Shown: positions 1 through 6,116, counted from the first letter of the stretch. The stretch: 6,148 bases of DNA from Acetobacteraceae bacterium (GCA_020853405.1 JADYYZ010000279.1:1-6148); one strand, 5' to 3'. Made by a program: numbers and translations. The notes: a model not told the origin generated them from the sequence alone.

Positions 1-551
1 GTGTCGAGCCGCGAGCTGAAGACGCGGAGCTGGCCGGCCAGGATGTCGACCGCGCCCATCAGCAGGTTGGGCACTGCCGCCTCGGTGCCCCAGCGCGCGA
101 CCTCGGCGAAGTCGATGTGGCGCTCCAGCAGCAGGCCGAGGTCGAAGAACTCCGGGCGCATCATCATGCCGGTGAGGCTGGTCAGCAGCTGCATCATCGG
201 CGCCGCCGGGCTGGTCTGCATCACCGGAAGGTGGCCGCGGCTGACCGTGCGCAGGGTGCCGACCATGGCGTCGTTGAACATCTGCTCGGGCAGCGTCTGC
301 GCCGTGTTGGCCTGCCAGAACGACTCAAGCCGCGCCCAGGGGGCCGGATCGCCCCGGCGGAGCCCGAACCAGGCGAGGGCAGCGCAGATCGCCCCGCCCG
401 AGGTGCCGGTCACGGTGACCAGGTTGAACTCGTCCTGCACGCCTTCCTGCAACAGGGCCTTGAGCGCGCCGGCGGTGAAAGCGGTCTGGCTGCCGCCGCC
501 CTGGCAGCAGATCGCGATCCGGGTTCGGCGGGGAGGGTTTCTGGCGGGCAT
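1..551 (-). CDS. Patatin-like phospholipase family protein, N-terminal part (runs off left edge)
   Basis: The minus-strand frame starts at ATG 551 and stays open for 183 complete codons to the window edge, so the C-terminus is missing. After a short basic N-terminus (MPARNPPRRTR) comes a hydrophobic strand and the Gly-rich oxyanion loop CQGGGSQTAF (residues 16-25), followed by the helix AGALKALLQEG. Next is the nucleophile elbow VTGTSGGA (residues 47-54), with Ser51 as the predicted catalytic serine in G-x-S-x-G. This order and spacing are those of patatin-fold acyl hydrolases, which use a Ser-Asp dyad on phospholipids or other acyl esters. The catalytic Asp (DG[GA]) would lie beyond the edge and cannot be checked. 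There is no signal peptide, so a cytoplasmic protein is likely unless a secretion signal lies in the missing part. No good Shine-Dalgarno precedes the ATG. It lies downstream of the PEP-CTERM gene on the same strand, but a hairpin and 184 bp separate them, so co-transcription is doubtful. Substrate unknown. Confidence 0.88.
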   Translation of the reverse strand, partial: MPARNPPRRTRIAICCQGGGSQTAFTAGALKALLQEGVQDEFNLVTVTGTSGGAICAALAWFGLRRGDPAPWARLESFWQANTAQTLPEQMFNDAMVGTLRTVSRGHLPVMQTSPAAPMMQLLTSLTGMMMRPEFFDLGLLLERHIDFAEVARWGTEAAVPNLLMGAVDILAGQLRVFSSRLD

Positions 552-634
552 GACGGCTCGTCGCGGCAGGTGTTTTCCGGGTGCCCCTGGGCAGGGCGCC
601 GATGCCAATAGGCGCCTGCCTTACGCCCGTCCAG

Positions 635-672
635 CCCGCACGGCCTGCCCGCACGGCCTGCCCGCACGGCCT
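635..672. repeat. 13-bp tandem repeat, nearly three copies
   Basis: The unit CCCGCACGGCCTG occurs at 635-647 and 648-660, then as an almost complete third copy (first 12 bases) at 661-672. It lies in the spacer between the patatin-like and PEP-CTERM genes, outside both coding regions. A 13-bp unit is not a multiple of three, which fits non-coding DNA. It may be a slippage tract; I see no specific function. Confidence 0.8.
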
Positions 673-686
673 CTGGCGGAAAGCAA

Positions 687-713
687 TGCGCCGGCCGCGG
701 AACGGCCGGCGCA
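687..713 (-). terminator. Perfect hairpin, likely terminator of the PEP-CTERM gene
   Basis: An 11-bp perfect stem (TGCGCCGGCCG at 687-697 with its complement at 703-713) encloses a 5-base loop. It begins 22 bases past the PEP-CTERM stop codon in the direction of transcription. On the minus strand the stem is followed by TTGCTTTCC, a short and imperfect T-rich run. This fits an intrinsic terminator of the kind seen in GC-rich genomes, though the weak T tract leaves Rho involvement possible. Confidence 0.65.
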
Positions 714-735
714 GCGCACGCTCAGCAGATGCGCC

Positions 736-1428
736 TCAGCGGCGGCGGCGGGCAAGCCCCAGCCCGGCGAGGCCCAGGCCGAACAGGGCGAGGGTTGCCG
801 GTTCGGGCACCCCGATCGGCGGATTGCCCGCGATGATGTAGACCTGATCGATCACCACGTCGGCCGAGGGAACGTGGTTGGTGTTGAACACGAACTGGAC
901 CAGGTAATCGCCCTCGGACGCGATGGTGGTGGCGCCGCCATAGGTGTGCCAGGTCTGGGCGACGCCGCCATGCACCGAGTAGTTGGCCAGCGACAGGCTG
1001 GCGACGATGCCCTGGAAGGTCGCATCACCGGTGTTGTTGTAGCCGTTCAGCGGTGCATAGGCGCTGAAGCCGATCTGGTAGATGCCGGGCATCAGATGCA
1101 CGAGCTGGGTCAGCGACTGGTTGTTGGCGAGGTCGGTGACGAAATAGGCAGCGCGGTCGCCGACCGCGTCGGGCGAGTTGGTCGGCGCGTTGTTGTGCGG
1201 CACTGCCTCGCCGAAGGCGCCGTTCGGGTAGGGCTGGGCAGCGCCGTAATAGATCGCAACCGGCGGATAGCCCTGGAGGTCGACGCCGCCGATGGTCCAG
1301 CCGGTAAGGCCGGTGCCCGGCGTCGGGTTTTCGAAACTGCCGTTGACCACCAGGTTCGGCGCGGCGAGCGCGGCCCCGGTGGTGCCGATGACAAGTGCGG
1401 TTGCAGCCGCCAGGAGTGAAACGCGCAT
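736..1428 (-). CDS. Exported PEP-CTERM sorting domain protein
   Basis: The product has 230 residues. Residues 1-22 form a signal peptide (MRVSLLAAATALVIG, cleavage probably after Ala-Leu-Ala at 20-22). The mature part opens with NLVVNGSFENP and ends with VVIDQVYII just before the tail, a pattern typical of small jelly-roll, galactose-binding-like exported domains; this fold is inferred. The C-terminus is a classic PEP-CTERM signal: Val-Pro-Glu-Pro at 207-210, a Gly/Leu/Ala-rich transmembrane stretch, and four terminal arginines (227-230). In this family an exosortase recognises the tail at the inner membrane and releases the protein to the surface or exopolysaccharide matrix. The protein contains no cysteine. 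I chose ATG 1428 because it begins the signal peptide and has GGGGGA ten bases upstream. In-frame TTG 1476 and ATG 1461 lie at or before the predicted sigma-54 start site (about 1457), so they should be untranslated. No exosortase gene is in the window. The exact role is unknown. Confidence 0.92.
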   Translation of the reverse strand: MRVSLLAAATALVIGTTGAALAAPNLVVNGSFENPTPGTGLTGWTIGGVDLQGYPPVAIYYGAAQPYPNGAFGEAVPHNNAPTNSPDAVGDRAAYFVTDLANNQSLTQLVHLMPGIYQIGFSAYAPLNGYNNTGDATFQGIVASLSLANYSVHGGVAQTWHTYGGATTIASEGDYLVQFVFNTNHVPSADVVIDQVYIIAGNPPIGVPEPATLALFGLGLAGLGLARRRR

Positions 1429-1438
1429 CGCTCGAATA

Positions 1439-1444
1439 TCCCCC
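1439..1444 (-). promoter_or_regulatory. Probable ribosome binding site of the PEP-CTERM gene
   Basis: GGGGGA on the minus strand lies ten bases upstream of ATG 1428. It is the only purine-rich run within the predicted 29-base leader and favours that ATG over the two upstream in-frame alternatives. The match to the anti-Shine-Dalgarno sequence is partial. Confidence 0.5.
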
Positions 1445-1467
1445 GGATGAGTTCGCGGCATCCTCGA

Positions 1468-1484
1468 AGCAAACAAGGTGCCAA
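1468..1484 (-). promoter_or_regulatory. Sigma-54 (RpoN) -24/-12 promoter of the PEP-CTERM gene
   Basis: The minus strand reads TTGGCACCTTGTTTGCT. Compared with the RpoN consensus YTGGCACGRNNNTTGCW, both conserved blocks (TTGGCAC and TTGCT) match fully, and the invariant GG and GC are exactly ten bases apart. Counting from the -12 C (1469), transcription should begin near 1457, leaving a leader of about 29 bases before ATG 1428 that contains the probable ribosome binding site. The two mismatches fall at the less conserved G and R between the blocks. The element is intergenic and correctly oriented. PEP-CTERM genes in several floc-forming bacteria are reported to depend on RpoN and a cognate activator, which agrees with this reading. 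Confidence 0.82.
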
Positions 1485-1512
1485 TGAGGGATTTCCTACG
1501 AATTCCAAGTAC

Positions 1513-1540
1513 CGCGCCGCCGCCGAACCCGGCCGGCGCG
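1513..1540. other. GC-rich hairpin downstream of gltX, possible weak terminator
   Basis: CGCGCCG at 1513-1519 pairs with CGGCGCG at 1534-1540, and an inner GCC/GGC pair (1522-1524 with 1531-1533) may extend it. It lies about 40 bases past the gltX stop codon, so it could end gltX transcription. No T tract follows on the minus strand, so terminator function is uncertain. It also lies between the sigma-54 promoter and the candidate enhancer site. Confidence 0.3.
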
Positions 1541-1546
1541 CCCCAA

Positions 1547-1563
1547 TGTAAAATCTACCGACA
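1547..1563. promoter_or_regulatory. Candidate activator (enhancer) site for the sigma-54 promoter
   Basis: TGTAAAATCTACCGACA carries TGT and ACA ends separated by 11 bases. It is centred about 98 bp upstream of the predicted start site, within the usual range for sites bound by sigma-54 activators (bacterial enhancer-binding proteins). It lies in an AT-richer patch of an otherwise very GC-rich spacer. Only the outer three base pairs are symmetric, and only one copy is seen, so binding by a specific regulator such as a PrsR-type protein is inference. Confidence 0.4.
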
Positions 1564-1582
1564 AATTCCGTGAGGCAAACGA

Positions 1583-2974
1583 TCACGCTGAATCGAGGCG
1601 CGCGACGGTCTCCTCCCGGCCCAGCGCGGCCAGCACGTCGAACAGCGGCGGGCTTGCCAGGCTGCCCGTGACCGCCGCCCGCACCGGCTGCGCCACCGCC
1701 GCGAGCTTCACCCCGCGGGCAGCGGCGAAGCCGCGTGTCGCCGCCTCCAGCGCCGGTGCCGTCCATTCTCCGCCGGCCACCAGGTCGCGCCAGGCGGCCA
1801 GCATCGTCCGCGCATCGAGCGTGAGCATCGCGTGCGCCTTCGGCTCCATCGCCGGCACGCTGCCGTCGGTGGTCAGGAACATCGCGGCATCGGCCACCTC
1901 CTCGAAGGTGCTGGCACGCTCCTTCAGCCCCTGAATCAGCGCCGTGATCCGGCCCATCGCCACCACCGACACCGCGACCCCGCGCCTGGCAAGCCGGGCC
2001 ACCGTCTCGCCAAGCACCCGGTCATTGTCGGCGGCACGCAGATAGACGCCGTTGACGTGCGCGAGCTTCCTGTAGTCGAACCGCGAGGCGGAGCGGCCGA
2101 CATCGGCAAGGTCGAACAGCTGCACCGCCTCGGCGATCGGGATCAGCTCGATGTCGCCCCGGCCCCAGCCGAGCCGCAGCAGATAGTTCGCCACCGCCTC
2201 GGGCAGGTATCCCTGGTCGCGGAACTCCAGCACGCCGACGGCACCGTGCCGCTTCGAGAGTTTGGCGCCATCCTCGCCATGGATCAGCGGGATGTGGGCG
2301 AACGCAGGCGGCGCCCAGCCCATGCCGCGATAGACCATCAGCTGGCGAAAACTGTTGGTCAGGTGGTCGTCGCCGCGGATCACGTGGGTGATGCCCATGT
2401 CGTGGTCGTCGACCACCACGGCGTGCAGGTAGGTCGGCGTGCCGTCGCTGCGCAGGATGATCATGTCGTCGAGCTCGGCGTTGGGCACGCGCACCGCGCC
2501 CTGCACCAGGTCCTCGACCACGCTCTCGCCCTCGCGCGGGGCCTTGATGCGGATCGCCCCCTTGCTGCCCGGCGGCGCCGTGGCGGGGTCGCGATCGCGC
2601 CAGGTGCCGTCGTAGCGGGGCGGCCGCTTCTCGGCCGTCGCCTTCGCCCGCATCGCCTCCAGTTCCTGGGGCGTGTCGAATGCGAGATAGGCCTTGCCCT
2701 CGGCCAGCAGCTGTTCCGCCACCTCGCGATGGCGGCTTTCGCGCGTGCTCTGGCGCACGACCTCGCCATCGTGGTCGAGCCGGAGCCAGGCGAGGCTTTC
2801 CGTGATCTGGCCGACCGCTGCCTCGGTGCTGCGCTCGCGGTCGGTATCCTCGATCCTGAGCAGGAATCTGCCGCCATGGCGGCGGGCGAACAGCCAGTTG
2901 AAGAGCGCGGTACGGGCACCGCCGATATGCAGATAGCCGGTGGGCGAGGGGGCGAAGCGGCAGACTACGGTCAT
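1583..2974 (-). CDS. gltX: Glutamyl-tRNA synthetase
   Basis: This class I aminoacyl-tRNA synthetase of 463 residues joins glutamate to tRNA using ATP in the cytoplasm. The N-terminus has RFAPSPTGYLHIGGARTA with the HIGH-type motif HIGG at 16-19, then LLRIEDTDRERST (38-50). VIRGDDHLTNS follows at 198-208, and the KMSKS-type loop KLSKR is at 238-242. The helical anticodon-binding region fills roughly residues 320-463. The zinc-binding cysteines found in some GluRS enzymes are absent: the segment reads AYLAFDTPQEL. The length is normal for the family. Start ATG 2974 was chosen because MTVVCRFAPSPTG aligns with the family N-terminus; the TTG at 2989 would add only five residues and has no better ribosome binding site. 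Neither start has a clear Shine-Dalgarno. Alphaproteobacteria often lack GlnRS and may carry two GluRS paralogues, so this enzyme could also mischarge tRNA-Gln for GatCAB; the sequence alone does not decide that. It is divergent from comEC. Confidence 0.97.
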   Translation of the reverse strand: MTVVCRFAPSPTGYLHIGGARTALFNWLFARRHGGRFLLRIEDTDRERSTEAAVGQITESLAWLRLDHDGEVVRQSTRESRHREVAEQLLAEGKAYLAFDTPQELEAMRAKATAEKRPPRYDGTWRDRDPATAPPGSKGAIRIKAPREGESVVEDLVQGAVRVPNAELDDMIILRSDGTPTYLHAVVVDDHDMGITHVIRGDDHLTNSFRQLMVYRGMGWAPPAFAHIPLIHGEDGAKLSKRHGAVGVLEFRDQGYLPEAVANYLLRLGWGRGDIELIPIAEAVQLFDLADVGRSASRFDYRKLAHVNGVYLRAADNDRVLGETVARLARRGVAVSVVAMGRITALIQGLKERASTFEEVADAAMFLTTDGSVPAMEPKAHAMLTLDARTMLAAWRDLVAGGEWTAPALEAATRGFAAARGVKLAAVAQPVRAAVTGSLASPPLFDVLAALGREETVARLDSA

Positions 2975-2975
2975 T

Positions 2976-3001
2976 TTGCTGACTGACAACTGATTGCTGA
3001 C
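2976..3001. repeat. Direct 8-bp repeat in the gltX/comEC divergent spacer
   Basis: TTGCTGAC occurs at 2976-2983 and again at 2994-3001, an 18-bp period, between the two divergent start codons. It could be part of a regulator site or the divergent promoters, or be chance. The rest of this 85-bp spacer shows no convincing -35/-10 pair on either strand. Confidence 0.4.
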
Positions 3002-3059
3002 GACGGAGGCGGCACGCGGCGTTTACCATGTGCGCGGGGAACCCTGTAGATTGCGCGTC

Positions 3060-5183
3060 ATGGTTGCGCTGGCCGCCAGGATGGTTGCGCGGGCACGGCT
3101 GCCGTTCGGCCGGGCACGGCCGGTCATGCCCGGCTGGCTGGCGGCGCTCGCGGCCGAGGAGGCAGGCGGCGCGGCGTTGTGGCTGCCGGTCGCGTTCGGC
3201 GCCGGCATCGCGCTCTATCTGGCGCTGACGCAGGAGCCAGATCCCCGCCTCGGTGCGGTGGTGGTGCTGCTGGCGCTCGGGCTGCTGCTGGCCGGCCGTG
3301 CGATCGCGCCGCTGCGCGCGGCTGGTGCCGCAGCACTCGCGATGGCGCTGGGCTTCGCCGCGATCCAGGCGCGCGCCAACCTGGCGGCGGTGGTCGAGCC
3401 GCTGCCGCCGCGCGCGGTCGTGCTGGAGGCGCGAATCGCCGATGTCGTCGCCCTGCCGCAGGGGCAGCGGGCGACGCTTGCCGATGCGATGTGGGAGGGG
3501 CGCACGACGCCGCTTCGGCGCACCTTGCGGCTCCGCCTGCGTGCCGGCGACCCGGCGGTGCTGCAGCCGGGCGAGAGGGTTCGGGTGCGTGCGCTGCTGC
3601 GCCCGCCATCGGCCCCGGCCGAACCGGGCGCCTTCGATTTCCAGCGCGCTGCCTTCTTCGGCGGCGCCGCCGGGTTCGGCATCGCGCTGGGGCCGGTCGA
3701 GCGGCTCGGGAGCACGAGCGTGGCCGAGGCGACCGGCCTTTCCGGCTGGTTCGCGCGCCTGCGACGCGACGTCGTGGCGCGCACCCGCGCCGTGCTGCCG
3801 GGTCCCGACGGCGCGATCGCGGCCGCGCTGCTGACCGGCCAGCAGAGCGGCATCGGCGCGGGCGATGCGCAGGCGATGCGCGATTCCGGGCTGTCGCACC
3901 TGCTGTCGGTCTCGGGCCTGCATATCGGCATCGTGATGGGCACGCTGTTCGTGGTGCTGCGCCTGCTGCTGGCGCTGTGGGAGTGGGCGGCGCTCAGGCT
4001 TCCGATCAAGGCGATGGCGCTGGTCGCGGGGCTTGCCGGGGGCGGGTTCTACATGGGGCTCACCGGCGCCGAGGTGCCGATGCAGCGCAGTTTCCTGATG
4101 GCGGCGCTGGTGGTGCTGGCGCTGCTGGCCGGGCGCAACGCGATCAGCCTGCGCGCGCTCGGGCTGGCAGCGCTCGTGGTGCTGGCGATCCGGCCCGATG
4201 CGCTCGCCTCGGCCAGTTTCCAGATGAGTTTCGCCGCCGTCGCGGCGCTGATCGCGGGGTTCGAGGCGCTTCGCGGCCGCCTGCCGCGCTGGCTGGAACG
4301 GGCCGGCCCGGCCCGGCGCGTGCTGATGGTGCTGGCAGGATTGGTCGTGACCAGCGTGCTGGCGAGCCTCGCCACCGCGCCCTATGCGGCGTTCCATTTC
4401 CAGCGCGCGAGCCTTTATGGCGTCGCCGCCAATGCGGTCGCGGTGCCGCTGACCAGTTTCCTGGTGATGCCGGCCGGCATGCTGGCGATGCTGCTGATGC
4501 CGTTCGGGCTGGAGTGGGCAGCGCTGGTCGCGATGGGGTATGGCTGCCGCGCGATTCTTGTGGTGGCGCATGCGGTCGCCGCCTGGCCAGGGGCGGCGCC
4601 GTCGCTGCCGGCGATGCCGATGTGGGGGTTGCTCGCGTGCACGCTGGGCCTCGTGCTGCTGTGCCTGCTGCGCACGCGGCTTCGTCTTGCCGGCCTGCCG
4701 CTGTTCGTGCTGGGCATGCTGTCGCCGGCGCTGCACGTGCCGCCCGACCTGGTGGTTTCGGCCGATGCGCGCGTGATCGCGGTGAACCATGGCGGGCAGA
4801 TGTTCTATGCGCGCGCCCAGGGAGCCAGCCTGTTCGCGCTGGAGGTGTCGCGCCGGCGCGCCGGCGATCCGCCGCCGGTGGCACTTGCCTGCGGCCTGCC
4901 GTTCTGCCGGGTCGGCGAGATCGCGATCGTGCCGCAGGGGCCGGCGCCCGCCAGCCTGTGCGGCGCGGTGCCGGTGATCGTCGGCCACGAACCCCTGCGT
5001 ATGCGCTGCGGCGGCAGCGTCGTGATCGACCGGTTCGACGTGTGGCGCGACGGCCCGCACGCGGTGTGGCTGCACCCGGATGGCGCGCTGGTGGTCAGCG
5101 ACCGCGCCGCGCGCGGCGACCGGCCCTGGGTGCCGCCACCGAGGCTGGCGCGGGGCGCGTTGCCGCTGGCGGCGACCGAGTAG
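3060..5183 (+). CDS. comEC: ComEC/Rec2 family DNA-uptake channel protein
   Basis: This polytopic inner-membrane protein of 707 residues forms the channel that brings single-stranded DNA into the cytoplasm in natural transformation. Hydrophobic segments at about 40-56, 65-84 and 86-105 precede a soluble OB-like DUF4131 domain (about 115-215, ending DFQRAAFFGG). The competence domain (about 240-560) holds the hallmark SGLSHLLSVSGLHIG (276-290), then EVPMQRSFLMAAL (338-350), ASASFQMSFAAV (383-394) and ANAVAVPLTSF (457-467), with around ten membrane segments. The C-terminal soluble region (about 560-707) occupies the place of the metallo-beta-lactamase-like domain but has no HxHxDH motif; it has cysteines at 611, 616, 634 and 650 and the stretch IDRFDVWRDGPHAVW. 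The start is uncertain. ATG 3060 is the first ATG in frame but lacks a Shine-Dalgarno; ATG 3081, ATG 3126 and TTG 2994 are alternatives. The gene is divergent from gltX and convergent with the beta-helix gene, three bases apart. Competence itself is not shown by this gene alone. Confidence 0.93.
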   Translation: MVALAARMVARARLPFGRARPVMPGWLAALAAEEAGGAALWLPVAFGAGIALYLALTQEPDPRLGAVVVLLALGLLLAGRAIAPLRAAGAAALAMALGFAAIQARANLAAVVEPLPPRAVVLEARIADVVALPQGQRATLADAMWEGRTTPLRRTLRLRLRAGDPAVLQPGERVRVRALLRPPSAPAEPGAFDFQRAAFFGGAAGFGIALGPVERLGSTSVAEATGLSGWFARLRRDVVARTRAVLPGPDGAIAAALLTGQQSGIGAGDAQAMRDSGLSHLLSVSGLHIGIVMGTLFVVLRLLLALWEWAALRLPIKAMALVAGLAGGGFYMGLTGAEVPMQRSFLMAALVVLALLAGRNAISLRALGLAALVVLAIRPDALASASFQMSFAAVAALIAGFEALRGRLPRWLERAGPARRVLMVLAGLVVTSVLASLATAPYAAFHFQRASLYGVAANAVAVPLTSFLVMPAGMLAMLLMPFGLEWAALVAMGYGCRAILVVAHAVAAWPGAAPSLPAMPMWGLLACTLGLVLLCLLRTRLRLAGLPLFVLGMLSPALHVPPDLVVSADARVIAVNHGGQMFYARAQGASLFALEVSRRRAGDPPPVALACGLPFCRVGEIAIVPQGPAPASLCGAVPVIVGHEPLRMRCGGSVVIDRFDVWRDGPHAVWLHPDGALVVSDRAARGDRPWVPPPRLARGALPLAATE

Positions 5184-5186
5184 GAG

Positions 5187-6116
5187 CTAGCCCAGCAGCG
5201 CCCAGGGCGCGCTGGTATCGAGCGGCGGGTCGGCGCCGAGAAAGACCGTGCCGGAAACGTTCGCCGGGCCTGACGCGATCTGGCCGTTCGCCAGCCCGTA
5301 GACATCGTTGCCGACCAGGCTCGCCGTGATGCCGGTCTGGTTCAGCAGCATGCGCGCCGACGAAGAGGCGAGGTGGTTCACCACCACGTTGTCCTCGACC
5401 AGCAGGCTCGACCCGGCATAGGGCGCGCCCTCGCCGCCGAAATGGATGATCGCAGGGTTCTGGCTGAGGCTGCCCTGTTCGATGACATTGCCGCGCAGCA
5501 CCGCCCTGCCGCCGTTCGGCAGGTCGATGCTGTAGCTCGCGGTGCCGTCCGCCTCGTCGAAGATGCGGCTGTTGGTGATGGTCGTTTCCTGGGCGCGGCT
5601 CTTGATCTCGTGGCCCACATTGGCGTTGCGGAACAGGCTGTCGGTGATGGTGAGCTTCGCGATGCCGCCGACATAAATGCCGTGGCTGTAGCCGTCGCCG
5701 GCGCCGTTGTTGCGGAACTCCGAATCGTCGATGCTGATCGTGCCGGTGGCGCTGGCGTTCGCCAGGATGCCGTTCTGGTTGTCATGAAAAAGACTGTCCT
5801 TCACGACCAGGTTGCCGCCCTGGTAGCGGATGCCGGCGCCGTTCATGTCGGCGACCGTCGCGCCCGAGAAGGAAAGGTTCTGGATGGTGACGTCGGTGTT
5901 GGTCACCAGAATGCCCTTGCCGTTCCCGATCGTGCCGGTGGCGACCAGGTTGGCCATGCCGCCGACGCCTGTGATCGTGATCCGGGTGTTGATGGTCGCG
6001 AAGTCGTTGACATAGGTGCCGGCATCGATCCCGATCACGTCGCCATCGCGCGCGGCGGCGATGGCGGCGGCAAGTGTCGCATACTGCTTGCCTGCGCCGA
6101 CCGTCAGCGTCGGCAT
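5187..6116 (-). CDS. Right-handed parallel beta-helix repeat protein (start may lie beyond the window)
   Basis: From ATG 6116 the product has 309 residues and no cysteine. It opens with the usual first turn of pectate-lyase-like helices, GKQYATLAAAIAAARDGDVI (9-28), ending DAGTY. About eight rungs of roughly 20-26 residues follow, for example TDVTIQNLSFSG (74-85), GNLVVKDSLFHDNQNGI (101-117), GTISIDDSEFRNNGAG (125-140), KLTITDSLFRNANVGHEI (154-171), TTITNSRIFDEADGTASY (178-195) and SLLVEDNVVVNH (237-248). Such proteins are often carbohydrate-active or surface adhesin-like, but no catalytic residues can be assigned. There is no signal peptide at ATG 6116 and no Shine-Dalgarno. The frame stays open upstream (SGITDLRTGP directly before the Met) to the window edge, so the true start, and perhaps a leader or another domain, may lie outside. 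Its stop codon is three bases from that of comEC on the opposite strand. Confidence 0.85.
   Translation of the reverse strand: MPTLTVGAGKQYATLAAAIAAARDGDVIGIDAGTYVNDFATINTRITITGVGGMANLVATGTIGNGKGILVTNTDVTIQNLSFSGATVADMNGAGIRYQGGNLVVKDSLFHDNQNGILANASATGTISIDDSEFRNNGAGDGYSHGIYVGGIAKLTITDSLFRNANVGHEIKSRAQETTITNSRIFDEADGTASYSIDLPNGGRAVLRGNVIEQGSLSQNPAIIHFGGEGAPYAGSSLLVEDNVVVNHLASSSARMLLNQTGITASLVGNDVYGLANGQIASGPANVSGTVFLGADPPLDTSAPWALLG

Noticed and set aside
1..1419. Long plus-strand open frame of 472 codons antisense to the patatin-like and PEP-CTERM genes
   Set aside because: Its translation is low-complexity and matches no family I recognise, and it overlaps two well-supported genes on the other strand. 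Long antisense frames are expected at this GC content.
1429..1476. Longer PEP-CTERM protein beginning at TTG 1476 or ATG 1461
   Set aside because: Both starts would put extra polar residues ahead of the signal peptide and lie at or upstream of the predicted transcription start near 1457.
1911..1927. A second sigma-54-like match (CTGGCACG) on the plus strand
   Set aside because: At the -12 position the required GC is replaced by CA, and the site is inside gltX with no gene suitably placed downstream.
1832..2986. Plus-strand open frame of 384 codons antisense to gltX
   Set aside because: It is entirely covered by a gltX gene with all its catalytic motifs; the antisense product is a His/Ala/Arg-rich shadow.
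2022..5075. Minus-strand open frame of 1017 codons spanning comEC and the start of gltX
   Set aside because: The product is rich in Arg, His, Gln and Ala with no domain structure, the typical mirror image of a GC-rich membrane-protein gene. It crosses the divergent promoter region and shares its right part out of frame with gltX.
5192..5215. Inverted repeat just past the comEC stop (CAGCGC / GCGCTG)
   Set aside because: It lies inside the beta-helix coding region, has no T tract in either direction, and is a stem likely to arise by chance in such GC-rich DNA.
3179..5329. Plus-strand open frame of 716 codons overlapping comEC in another frame
   Set aside because: The Gly/Ala/Arg-rich translation has none of the hydrophobic periodicity or motifs present in the comEC frame.
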